Below, in pieces: positions 55,387-63,857 of a stretch of 64,000 nt of DNA; positions within the stretch are counted from its first letter, which is position 1, and each line of letters opens with the position of its first letter. Where the stretch lies: contig CP058931.1 in assembly GCA_024760505.1 (NCBI GenBank), positions 3,358,001-3,422,000 on the forward strand, read 5' to 3'. Both the position numbers and the translations under genes were made by a program. The stretch comes from Nitrospira sp. Its GTDB lineage: Bacteria > Nitrospirota > Nitrospiria > Nitrospirales > UBA8639. Under the pieces are notes generated by a model, which worked only from the letters and a program-made list of their open reading frames with translations, made no database searches and had not been told where the DNA came from.

Positions 55387-57150
55387 TCACGGCATACTTC
55401 GTTCCAGTTCATTGACCAGCCCCTGGATCCGTGTAAATCCCGCCTGCCAGAATGTCGTAGAGTTAATATCTACCTGTAGGGGTTTGAGCAGGTCTTGAGG
55501 ACTGGACGACCCGCCTCCTGACAGCAATTGTAAGTATCGTGGGACGAACGAGGGCCCTTCTGTTTGGTAGCGTTGAAACAACGAGAGGACTAATAGGCTG
55601 CCAAAGCTGTAGGCGTAGCAATAAAACGGACTGGCAAAGATATGAGGTATGGCTAACCATTCCCATTGAAACTCCTTGTCCACGGGTAGGCGAGGCCCGA
55701 ATTGCTCACGAAGAAGGGTCAGGTAGGTTTGAGCGAGAGCATCAATGGTCGCGCCTTGTTGAATCATGTGATGGGCTTGCCGTTCAAATTGAACAAAGTA
55801 GGCCTGTCGCATAATGGTGGCATACGCATCGTCGAGTTGATCGACAAGAAGTCCCGCCCTGACCTTAGGGTCCGTTTCCTGTTGGAGAAGTAAATCGGAG
55901 AGCAGGTGCTCGCCAAACACAGAGGCCGTTTCCGCCAGAGGGAGCGACGAATGAAACGTGAAGATGGAATGCTCGCTTGCCATCATCGCGTGGACGGCAT
56001 GACCCAGTTCATGCGCTAAGGTCGAGACATCACGGGGCTCTCCGGTGAAATTTACCAGGACATAAGGAGTCTGCGTGGGGAGCACGCTATAGCAAAAAGC
56101 TCCGCCCATTTTGCCGGGCCGAATCGCGGCATCAAGGTGATTCTCTTCAAGAACCCGCTTCGCCCGTTGGGCCAATTCCGGGGAAAAGGCTTGATACGCT
56201 TCCATCACCAACTCTTTCGCCCTGGCAAAAGAATATTTGGATTTCTTCGCCGCGAAGGGAGCATACAGATCGTAACGTTGAAACTGTTTTATCTTCAGTA
56301 GCCGTGCCTTTAACCGAAAATATTCCTGGAAAATGACGGCATTCTTTCGGCAGGTTTTGAGCAGGGCATCAACGGCTTTTTCGGGGACATCATTCGTGAC
56401 ATTGCGCACGGCCATAGGCGATGCGTAATGCCGCAAGGTGAGGCCTTCATTTCCCCAATCCTGAACCAGGCTCTTATACATTTCTCCAAGGACATCCCGG
56501 TGTTCACCATAAACCTTGAATAGCGCGTGGTAGGCTCCTCGACGAACCGAAGCCAGGGGATGCCGGACATATCCCATGAGTTGTTCGCGGGTCAGACGGG
56601 TCGTCCGGCCTTTCATTTTCATGGGAAATGTCAAACTATTCGTGGTGACGCCATACAATGTTTCGAGAGCCTGGCGACCGGTCGTACTTTTAATGGTTAA
56701 AATCCGTTCTTCAGGCTCACTCAAGGTATGGGGTGTGAAACGAGTCAGGGTCTCCAGATGGTACCGAAACCGCTCGGCTTTTGCGGTCAGCCGGGCAGCG
56801 TTGGTGGGATCGAGGCTTTGCCACCAGAGGTCAAGAAAGACCAGTCGATTAGAACAGTCTGTCAGTCTGTTTCGTACCTGGGTGTCAAATGCTCGGGCTT
56901 CTTGATTTTTGGTATTTTCTGAAAACCATAAAAACGAAAAGGCCCGCAACGTCGTCATGTGTTCAGTGACGGTTTCGTATTGCTCCCAGATTTTCTTGAA
57001 ACGAGTAGCAGAAATATCCGGTGATAAATGCGGTCGTACGGCCTCGAGTTCGGAAATGAGGGAGTCAAGCTTTTTGGTGATCCGCTTGAAGTCTTTGGTC
57101 GGATGGCGCAAGAGACCTTGAAGGTCCCAGGATGGAAGAGTCTTCGACAT
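55387..57150 (-). CDS. pepF: M3-family oligoendopeptidase F
   Basis: This 587-residue metallopeptidase has the zinc motif LAHELGHAVHAMMA near residue 380, inside a large helical M3 domain. LPLAETASVFGEHLL, further on, supplies the third zinc ligand Glu. It cleaves peptides of about 7-17 residues in the cytoplasm; no signal peptide is seen. The length matches PepF, which separates it from the longer dipeptidyl carboxypeptidases. Confidence 0.92.
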   Translation of the reverse strand: MSKTLPSWDLQGLLRHPTKDFKRITKKLDSLISELEAVRPHLSPDISATRFKKIWEQYETVTEHMTTLRAFSFLWFSENTKNQEARAFDTQVRNRLTDCSNRLVFLDLWWQSLDPTNAARLTAKAERFRYHLETLTRFTPHTLSEPEERILTIKSTTGRQALETLYGVTTNSLTFPMKMKGRTTRLTREQLMGYVRHPLASVRRGAYHALFKVYGEHRDVLGEMYKSLVQDWGNEGLTLRHYASPMAVRNVTNDVPEKAVDALLKTCRKNAVIFQEYFRLKARLLKIKQFQRYDLYAPFAAKKSKYSFARAKELVMEAYQAFSPELAQRAKRVLEENHLDAAIRPGKMGGAFCYSVLPTQTPYVLVNFTGEPRDVSTLAHELGHAVHAMMASEHSIFTFHSSLPLAETASVFGEHLLSDLLLQQETDPKVRAGLLVDQLDDAYATIMRQAYFVQFERQAHHMIQQGATIDALAQTYLTLLREQFGPRLPVDKEFQWEWLAIPHIFASPFYCYAYSFGSLLVLSLFQRYQTEGPSFVPRYLQLLSGGGSSSPQDLLKPLQVDINSTTFWQAGFTRIQGLVNELERSMP

Positions 57151-57650
57151 GTGTGCTCCTTTTTGATGATCATATTTCTGTAGGGCATGAGGGTTCTTTG
57201 GTAAAAACCAAATGTCCCGAGAAAGCCAGACGGTTTCAAAATTTACGGCGCGGACTTATCCTCAAATTTTTCTAATTGGTCTGGGCGGCCCCCAAATCCT
57301 GTTTGAATCTTCTTTTCATTCTTTGCCCTAATTTTGGTGCAATATTCTCCAATCATTAAATAGATTCTGTGCTTGTGGAATAGTGCCTGAGTGCGCACTC
57401 AGCAGCGAACTTATTCCTACTACTATAGAGTTTACTCATTCCATCCATTGTTTGTCCCTGACTCATCCCTAATCGCGTAGTCATTACCCTCCAATCTCCG
57501 ATTCCGTCCTTAACAGGGAAAATACAGGTAATTAGGGCTTGATGAAAAAAGCCTAATGAGTTGATTCGAGCGGGCTTTTGCTTGTACAACCAAGGGCGAC
57601 GTGCACAGATATGGCCGTTCTCCCCCAAAAAGCTTGCACCAGGGGTCCTC
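57151..57650. other. intergenic region upstream of pepF and the IS remnant
   Basis: No gene is supported here. It contains a 16-bp perfect palindrome, CTGAGTGCGCACTCAG (57387-57402), and an imperfect hairpin ATTAGGGCTT...AAGCCTAAT near 57531-57557, close to the start of the transposase remnant, which may mark the old IS end. The stretch is AT-rich in places. The palindrome could be an operator. Confidence 0.4.
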
Positions 57651-58380
57651 ATGTATCGGAAACCAAATGTGAATCAGTTGGCCTCTGAAGATTTCGTGCT
57701 GCCTTTTGGCGGCAAACTCCGCAGCGATAATCGCTGGGTGATTTTGGCGAAACAGATTCCTTGGGCTGACGTGGAGATCGCCTACGAACCCCAGTTTTCC
57801 CAAGAGGACCTGGGCTCGCCTGCCAAGTCGTTACGCATGGCCCTTGGAGCCCTCATTCTGAAAGAACGCCTGGGTGTCACGGATCGAGAACTGGTGGAAC
57901 AGATTGCGGAGAACCCTTATCTGCAATATTTTTTGGGCCTCATGGCGTATCAAGAGACGAGGCACCGTTTCATCATTCTCTGCTGACCAACTTCCGCAAG
58001 CGGTTCACCCACGACAGCTTAGGAGCAATCAACGAGGCCATTGCCCGGCTGATTTCATGAACTGCCCGGGGCGATATCTTGACTTTTTCCCCTTTGGATT
58101 TATTAAAAAATCAAGACGAAAATTTATGCCGTACAGTCACTTGCTTCGCCCTAAGGCCTTGACGGCTCAACGGCAGACTTGCAATCGAACCCGTTCGCGG
58201 ATTCGCGCCCGGATCAACATGTGTTCGATTGTTCGGTCACCAGGTCACCGCGATGGGATTAAACTGATTAGCACGATTAACCTCGCGCGACCCAGGACAA
58301 CGATCGGGCTGAAGAATTTGACGGACAACTTCCAACGGCTTCTGATTCTCACAATGCCTCGAACGGTTTATGAGGTGTAA
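57651..58380 (+). mobile_element. eroded IS5-type transposase
   Basis: ATG 57651 opens the N-terminal domain of an IS5-type transposase (LPFGGKLRSDNRWVILAKQIPW, then SLRMALGALILKERLGVTDREL). A 2-bp duplication (GAGA at 57953-57956) shifts the frame; the other frame continues as EAPFHHSLLTNFRKRF and stops at 58060. The central catalytic DDE part is missing. From about 58180 to 58380 a further frame recalls the family's C-terminus (ARPRTTIGLKNLTDNFQRLLIL). No intact terminal repeats are found. It cannot be active. Confidence 0.75.
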
Positions 58381-58682
58381 GAGAGCGGAACAGAGGTGAG
58401 CACAGGCCGACAAGTGCGCCTCAGATTCCCGCTTGCCCTGTCGCCAACCCCACTTGAACAACGTCTCTGCGAGCAACCGAGACGATTGCGGCCAACGTCA
58501 GGGTTTTTAGAAATTCCCTTAAGATAAAAAACGGAATTTAGTGAAATCCAGTGACAGAATTGTTGCGCAAATCATCTGTTTGTAATAAATCTATTCGAAA
58601 AACGATTAGAGTGCCTCAATGCCGTGGATTCTACTGTTGGACATTCTGTGTAGGAATAATCAACCATAGGAGGGGGAATTGT

Positions 58683-58886
58683 ATGATTGCATGGGAATAT
58701 TGCTGCCACAAGGTGCGGTCAGGCGATTCTGTTGAAATTGAAGCGGCCCTTCTTCTTCTAGGAAACAAAGGTTGGGAGGCGGTATGTATGATTCCAAATG
58801 GGCCTTATCTCTTATTAAAACGTCCTCAAAAGTCGGATGGTAAATCTGAGGTCCTAGCTTCAACCTTTGGGAACGATCCCTTTTAA
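58683..58886 (+). CDS. small DUF4177-like protein
   Basis: The 67-residue protein starts at ATG 58683 after an AGGAGGGGG site. The pattern MIAWEYCCHKV...LGNKGWEAVCMIP...YLLLKRP matches the small DUF4177-type beta-alpha-beta proteins that carry WEY near the start and GWE in the middle. Function is unknown. It is the only intact small gene between the IS remnant and the tRNA-Ser region. Confidence 0.7.
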   Translation: MIAWEYCCHKVRSGDSVEIEAALLLLGNKGWEAVCMIPNGPYLLLKRPQKSDGKSEVLASTFGNDPF

Positions 58887-59064
58887 GATTATCAGTGCCA
58901 TATTTTACTGTGAATAGTCGATATTTTCCTCGAGAGCCTGGCCGTATGGTCAAAAAACTCATGCGGCCTTTCGGTAGAATTGCTTTCAGCAAACCACCTA
59001 GTCATTCTCGAGAGCGTATCAAGTTAATTGGTGAATTTAGAATTCAGTGCGTCGTTTGGTTGCT

Positions 59065-59086
59065 GCGGAGGGGGTGGGAATTCGAA
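59065..59086 (-). repeat. duplicated tRNA-Ser 3' end (att-like)
   Basis: Positions 59065-59079 are identical over 15 bp to 59639-59653, the acceptor and T-arm end of tRNA-Ser. With one extra A the match continues through TTCGAA to 59086. Both copies have the same orientation and lie 574 bp apart. This is the layout left by insertion of an element at a tRNA 3' end (attL within the tRNA, attR as a fragment). Only a GIY-YIG gene lies between them. Confidence 0.6.
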
Positions 59087-59089
59087 GTC

Positions 59090-59174
59090 GTGCGGGTCTG
59101 GCTAGCCCCGCACTCCCACTAGGGGGCCAGCCCCCCTCGTGCCTTCGCGAGGCTCCGGTCACCCCTTGAAGGGG
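59090..59174. other. cluster of four hairpins beside the tRNA fragment
   Basis: In 85 bp there are GTGCGGG/CCCGCAC (59090-59113), AGGGGG/CCCCCT (59121-59137), GCCT/AGGC (59141-59153) and CCCCT/AGGGG (59162-59174). The cluster sits between the tRNA-Ser fragment and the stop codon of the GIY-YIG gene. It may form a structured end of a small mobile element or a terminator for that gene. Confidence 0.45.
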
Positions 59175-59185
59175 AAATATTCCAC

Positions 59186-59428
59186 TTACCACAGTCTTTT
59201 CTTGGCGAATGCCCTTCCTGACCCGGTTTTGAGGTAGCGTTCGAACGCAAGGGCTTTTGAGTCTTCAGAGAAAGCCATAAAGGTTATGAGCTTCCAAGGC
59301 TTGAACTTCGACGTATGGACAGATCCGCCACCGTTGTGAATGGCCAGTCGTATTTTTAAATCGGAAGTGATACCGATGTAACTCTGCTTAGGATGTGATT
59401 CGCTTTTGATGAGATAGACATATTTCAT
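59186..59428 (-). CDS. GIY-YIG nuclease-superfamily protein
   Basis: The 80-residue protein is a minimal GIY-YIG domain. KYVYLIKS gives the first motif (VYL in place of GIY), QSYIGIT holds YIG at 17-19, Arg27 lies in LKIRLAIHN and Glu63 in AFERYLKTG is the expected metal-binding residue. Such UPF0213-like proteins are found alone and in mobile elements. It lies between tRNA-Ser and the duplicated tRNA fragment, so it is likely cargo of an insertion at the tRNA. Confidence 0.85.
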   Translation of the reverse strand: MKYVYLIKSESHPKQSYIGITSDLKIRLAIHNGGGSVHTSKFKPWKLITFMAFSEDSKALAFERYLKTGSGRAFAKKRLW

Positions 59429-59612
59429 AGAGAAGAGGAACGAGGTAAGTCCGCCTTCGTCACTATATCCTGCTTGCTATTGAAGTACCCAATTCTAAAG
59501 TGAAAGTAAGCTGAGTATCGATCGTTGGCTGCAAAACTTCGGCGGACAGCCTTCGCCCTCTTTACTTCGGTAGTTTACTTGGTGAAATCTTGGCTCTCTT
59601 CTGTGCTGGCTT

Positions 59613-59640
59613 GCCAGCCGTAGCTCTTGCGAAGGCTGGC
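59613..59640 (-). terminator. hairpin overlapping the tRNA-Ser 3' end
   Basis: GCCAGCC and GGCTGGC form a 7-bp perfect stem whose arm includes the encoded CCA of tRNA-Ser. A rival stem GCTGGC-TT-GCCAGC (59605-59618) shares one arm, so two structures exclude each other. It may help end or process the tRNA transcript, but no T-tract follows. Confidence 0.35.
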
Positions 59641-59724
59641 GGAGGGGGTGGGATTCGAACCCACGGTGGCTTTCACCACGCCGGTTTTCAAGACCGGAGG
59701 ATTAAACCGCTTTCCTACCCCTCC
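59637..59724 (-). tRNA. tRNA-Ser (anticodon UGA)
   Basis: The 88-nt minus-strand sequence folds as a class II tRNA: acceptor GGAGGGG/CCCCTCC, D-stem GGA/TCC, anticodon stem CCGGT/ACCGG around CTTGAAA with anticodon TGA, a long variable arm (GTGG/CCAC) and the T-arm GTGGG-TTCGAAT-CCCAC. The discriminator is G and CCA is encoded. It begins 10 nt after the stop of a LAGLIDADG gene that itself follows serS. Confidence 0.96.
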
Positions 59725-59734
59725 TTGTGATGGC

Positions 59735-60742
59735 TCATTCTATAGGACCGTTGTGCCGTGAACCAACGAAAGTTTGATACCGCTTGAAATGTTTCGGATT
59801 GTGAGTGCCAATTTCTTTAAAGTATCTCTTAATTTCCCTTTGCCTGTATAGATAGACACGGTTGTGACCCATCGTTGGATGATATCCGAGGTTTATCATA
59901 ATGTGGTGAACAGCATCCAGCATAGGTTTGGAATAGTTCCTGAAACATAAACACGCATAGTCATATTTGGTCCCAGCCATGAGATGGCTCCCCCGGTAAA
60001 TTGAGCCGTCGGTATCCATTAACCCCCTTAAGCAGGCTTTTACAAAATCAGGATGGTCAAGAATCCAGAGTGGGAGCGTGATTTGGTGCGCGACCTTATT
60101 GCCACGGACGAGTCCTTTCTGACAGAGAAACTCAACGAGTTCTATGCTGGAAACAACAATGTTACACGCATTCCCTCGAGTTTTTTGTGAGGGGATGAGT
60201 CCGAACAAACGGAGGATGACATCTACCACGAAGCCTGCATAGGCTGCATCGGTGATCGCATTAAGGGTGATGGTAATCTGATAGGGTCCTACGCCGCCGT
60301 CTCCCAACATTATTCCTAGAAACTCAGCCAAAAGAGGTGAGGGTTCTGGTTTCGCAAAGGCCCTACGGTATTTAAATCCAGTCGGCAAGCCTGATTGCTT
60401 CAGCTTCTTGCAGGAGGCAAGGCCGCCACGACGTCTGCCATCGGCAGTGCCCGGATTCCCATAGCGTTCGAACCTTCGCCTTGCCCCTACTTGGCCGGCT
60501 TTCCTGGTGCTCCAATAATCCGGAAGAATCTCCAATATCCTTGGAGAAGGGATCCCTGAAATTTTCTGTAATGAGGTTACGGCTTCCTGACTTATGCGGT
60601 ACTTCTCCCGTTTCCAGTCTTGAATGGTCCTCGGATGCACTCCGCAATTTAAGGCTAGGATTTCTATTTGTGTGTTCATAGCCTTTTTAACCGTTGTGAG
60701 ATATCGTTTTTGCTCCCCTTGTGCAAATACCAGCCTCGGCAT
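59735..60742 (-). CDS. LAGLIDADG homing-endonuclease-like protein
   Basis: The protein (335 residues from ATG 60742) has a basic N-terminus with a helix-turn-helix-like segment (about 27-48: NCGVHPRTIQDWKREKYRIS). Two LAGLIDADG-type motifs follow: FLGIMLGDGGV and CLRGLMDTDGSIY, separated by about 95 residues, as expected of a single-chain two-repeat enzyme. Asp/Gly catalytic positions are kept. It is free-standing, not inside an intron or intein. It starts 10 bp after serS and ends 10 bp before tRNA-Ser. DNA cleavage and target are inferred from the family. Confidence 0.82.
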   Translation of the reverse strand: MPRLVFAQGEQKRYLTTVKKAMNTQIEILALNCGVHPRTIQDWKREKYRISQEAVTSLQKISGIPSPRILEILPDYWSTRKAGQVGARRRFERYGNPGTADGRRRGGLASCKKLKQSGLPTGFKYRRAFAKPEPSPLLAEFLGIMLGDGGVGPYQITITLNAITDAAYAGFVVDVILRLFGLIPSQKTRGNACNIVVSSIELVEFLCQKGLVRGNKVAHQITLPLWILDHPDFVKACLRGLMDTDGSIYRGSHLMAGTKYDYACLCFRNYSKPMLDAVHHIMINLGYHPTMGHNRVYLYRQREIKRYFKEIGTHNPKHFKRYQTFVGSRHNGPIE

Positions 60743-60752
60743 TTCTCGGTCC

Positions 60753-62030
60753 TTACTGTTTGAGAGCGATCCGATCCAGTCCGTGCATGTATGGACGCAA
60801 GACTTCAGGGATATGCACGGTCCCATCGGCTTGCTGATAGTTTTCCAAAATGGCGACCACCGTTCGTCCAATGGCCAGGCCTGATCCGTTTAACGTGTGG
60901 AGGAATTGAGGTTTATCCTTTTTAGAGCGGAATCGGATATTGGCTCGACGGGCTTGAAACGCGTCAAAATTACTACAGGACGAAATCTCCCGATACCGTT
61001 GTTGCGAAGGAAGCCAGACCTCAAGATCATAGGTCTTCGCGGCGGAAAATCCCAGGTCACCGGAGCATAATGCGACGACACGATAGGGAAGTCCCAATTT
61101 TTGAAGAATGGATTCCGCGGCTTGGGTCAGGCGTTCCAGCTGGTCATAGGAGTCCTCCGGACGAACAAAGTTGACCAGTTCCACTTTTTGGAATTGGTGC
61201 ATGCGAATCAGGCCTTGGGTGTCCTTACCATAGGATCCCGCCTCCCGTCGAAAACAGGAGGTATAGGCCACAAGGCGTAAGGGGAGTTGCTCTGCATCCA
61301 GGATTTCTTCTCGAAACAGATTGGTGACGGGAACTTCCGCCGTGGGAATGAGAAAGAAATCTTCTCCAGGTAGATGAAAGAGATCTTCGGCAAACTTTGG
61401 CAACTGGCCGGTTCCGGTCATCGTGGGCCGGTTGACGAGCATGGGCGGAAGCACTTCCGTATAGCCGTGTTCCTGGATGTGGCAATCAAGCATGAAATTG
61501 GCCAGCGCTCTTTCCAATAAGGCCCCCAGGCCCATCGACACGCAAAATCTGGCTCCGGCAATTTTTGTTGCCCGTTTGAAATCGAGTATGCCGAGGGCTT
61601 CTCCCAGGTCTTGATGGGATTTGGCCGGAAAGGAAAATTCCGGTGGAATTCCCCATTTTCGCACTTCAGCGTTCTCGTGTTCATCCTTCCCCGGCGGAAC
61701 TGATTCGTGAGGAATATTGGGGATCCTGAGGGCCTGGTCTTGTAATCGTTCTTCGGTGGTGCGCAATTCCACGTCCATAGTCTGAATACGGTCGCGAATT
61801 TCTCGAAGAGCGGTTGTGGCGTCCTCGCACGGTTGTTTGTTACGCTTCAGTTCGGCAATCTGATCCGATCCTTTTTTGAGCTGGTGGCGAAGCTCTTCGG
61901 TTTGGGTGATGAGAACACGTCGTTGGGCCGCTAAGGTCTGGACGGTTTCCCAGGGAATATCGCCAGCCCGGGCACCGAGTTGGGCGCGGAGAGAGTCGAG
62001 TTGGTCGCTAAGGATTCGGATATCGTGCAT
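60753..62030 (-). CDS. serS: seryl-tRNA synthetase
   Basis: The 425-residue class II synthetase has the N-terminal coiled-coil arm (about 25-105) that holds the long variable arm of tRNA-Ser. The class II core shows motif 2 TSCFRREAGSYGKDTQGLIRMHQF and motif 3 GSGLAIGRTVVAILENYQ. It charges tRNA-Ser, and a tRNA-Ser gene is about 1 kb downstream on the same strand, now separated from it by a homing endonuclease gene. Confidence 0.95.
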   Translation of the reverse strand: MHDIRILSDQLDSLRAQLGARAGDIPWETVQTLAAQRRVLITQTEELRHQLKKGSDQIAELKRNKQPCEDATTALREIRDRIQTMDVELRTTEERLQDQALRIPNIPHESVPPGKDEHENAEVRKWGIPPEFSFPAKSHQDLGEALGILDFKRATKIAGARFCVSMGLGALLERALANFMLDCHIQEHGYTEVLPPMLVNRPTMTGTGQLPKFAEDLFHLPGEDFFLIPTAEVPVTNLFREEILDAEQLPLRLVAYTSCFRREAGSYGKDTQGLIRMHQFQKVELVNFVRPEDSYDQLERLTQAAESILQKLGLPYRVVALCSGDLGFSAAKTYDLEVWLPSQQRYREISSCSNFDAFQARRANIRFRSKKDKPQFLHTLNGSGLAIGRTVVAILENYQQADGTVHIPEVLRPYMHGLDRIALKQ

Positions 62031-62129
62031 GGTGGCCTGGCAGGGAGACCGAATCTATCATGAGTCCCCATCTCAGTCAATGAATGCAAACCAAAAATCC
62101 CTTGTCATTTCGGTCGCAGCCTAGCATCC

Positions 62130-62237
62130 ATGCCGTATCTCTTTCCTCTTGAAGACGTGTTCGTCGTCGTGGTGAGTTTGATCATTGCGGGATTGCTATT
62201 CTTTCGCTGGTATATTGTCCAGGATCGTAAAAAATGA
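62130..62237 (+). CDS. possible 35-residue membrane peptide
   Basis: ATG 62130 to TGA 62237 encodes a peptide with one hydrophobic helix (VFVVVVSLIIAGLLFF) ending in basic residues (RKK), as in small single-pass inner-membrane proteins. No clear ribosome site precedes it. It is only supported by the hydrophobic pattern. Confidence 0.35.
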   Translation: MPYLFPLEDVFVVVVSLIIAGLLFFRWYIVQDRKK

Positions 62238-62392
62238 TTCATCCGGCTCTCAAAATTAACGACGTAGATTGTGTGTCATCTCCATCTAAATTGATCAGCC
62301 ATTCTTTCAACCTCATGTGGACAAGGTGTCTGGTGCATTTGTGTTTTGCAGGAGCCCTCTTTATAATTCAACCCCTTTTTTTAATGTGAGGA

Positions 62393-63139
62393 ATGATGTT
62401 ACCGACACTGCTAACCCCGCGTTCAGATAATCGACGGGCGGATGAACTCCGGCCTGTCAAAATTACTCGCCCATTTACCAAATATGCCGAAGGGTCGGTG
62501 CTCATCGAAATGGGAGAGACCAAGGTGGTGTGTACGGCCTCGGTGGAAGAAAAAGTTCCGCCTTTTTTACGGGACAAAGGACAAGGCTGGATTACCGCTG
62601 AGTACGGGATGTTGCCCCGTTCCACCCATGACCGGATGTCCCGTGAAGCCAGCAAAGGCAAGCAGGGCGGGCGAACCTTAGAAATTCAACGGCTGGTGGG
62701 GCGCTCGCTTCGAGCCGTCACGGATATGCATCAAATGGGAGAACGCTCCATTTGGATTGATTGTGATGTGATTCAGGCGGATGGAGGAACACGGACCGCC
62801 TCTATCACGGGCGCCTATATTGCTCTGGCTGATGCCTTTTCGACCCTGAAAGAAAAAGGTCTGATCAAACAATGTCCGCTTCTGGATTATTTGGCGGCCA
62901 TCAGTATTGGAAAGATGGCCGGGGAAATCCGTTTAGACCTGGCCTACGACGAAGACTCTCAAGCGGACGTGGATATGAATTTGGTCATGACCGGGAATGG
63001 GCGGATAGTCGAGGTGCAGGGAACCGCCGAACAATCTCCATTTTCCAAAAAAGATCTGGATGATTTTTTGGCGATGGGATGGGAAGGGATTCAACGCTTG
63101 ATTACCTTACAGAAGGAGCTTATCGGCTCTATTGCCTAA
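62393..63139 (+). CDS. rph: ribonuclease PH
   Basis: This 248-residue enzyme trims tRNA 3' ends by phosphorolysis. The N-terminal RSDNRRADELRPVKITRPFTKYAEGSVLIEMG is diagnostic, with GWITAEYGMLPRSTHDR and IWIDCDVIQADGGTRTASITGAY in the catalytic core and VEVQGTAEQSPFSKKDL at the end. GAGG sits before tandem ATG codons (62393, 62396). rdgB follows after 14 bp, and tRNA genes are close by. Confidence 0.94.
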   Translation: MMLPTLLTPRSDNRRADELRPVKITRPFTKYAEGSVLIEMGETKVVCTASVEEKVPPFLRDKGQGWITAEYGMLPRSTHDRMSREASKGKQGGRTLEIQRLVGRSLRAVTDMHQMGERSIWIDCDVIQADGGTRTASITGAYIALADAFSTLKEKGLIKQCPLLDYLAAISIGKMAGEIRLDLAYDEDSQADVDMNLVMTGNGRIVEVQGTAEQSPFSKKDLDDFLAMGWEGIQRLITLQKELIGSIA

Positions 63140-63153
63140 GTCGGATAAGGGTG

Positions 63154-63766
63154 ATGGTCATTGACTCATTAGTCCTGGCGACCGGGAACCGACATAAAGT
63201 TGAGGAAATTCAATTTATTCTCAATGATGTGGGCATTCCCATGCTCACCCTGAATGAATTTCCTGATTTTCCCGCTGTTGAAGAAGATGGGCTTACCTGT
63301 CAGGCCAATGCCGTGAAAAAGGCCGTGGCCACAGCCAAATTTACCGGACACTGGGCTTTGGCGGACGATACCGGGCTGGAAGTGGATGCGTTACAGGGAC
63401 GTCCAGGGGTCTATGCGGCCCGATACGCCGGCGAGCATGCAACTTACAAGGATAACTGTCAAAAACTGTTGCAGGAATTACACGGGGTGCCTTCAGACCA
63501 GCGAACCGCCCGTTTTATCACCGTGGTGGCGCTGGCAAACCCGGATGGTGAGACGGAAACCGTTGAAGGCGTGTTAGAGGGAATTATTACCCAGGAGTTT
63601 CATGGAACGGGTGGATTCGGGTATGATCCGGTATTCTATGTTCATCAATTAGGAAAAACACTAGCCGAGATGACCTTTGCAGAAAAAAATCGAATAAGCC
63701 ATCGCGCTCAAGCGGTGACCAATGCCAAGAGTCTTCTCACCACACATCGCCATTTAGCACAAGAGT

Positions 63767-63789
<23 letters not shown>
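63154..63789 (+). CDS. rdgB: XTP/dITP diphosphatase (RdgB/HAM1)
   Basis: The 211-residue enzyme removes non-canonical purine nucleotides. Motifs: LVLATGNRHKVEEI at the start, WALADDTGLEVDALQGRPGVYAARYAG (substrate site) and GTGGFGYDPVFYV near residue 150, then AEKNRISHRAQA. ATG 63154 is chosen over upstream codons inside rph. The last seven codons and the TAG lie inside tRNA-Pro, so the protein ends GRSAAR read from tRNA bases. Confidence 0.94.
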
Positions 63790-63844
<55 letters not shown>

Positions 63845-63857
63845 TAAAAACAATACC

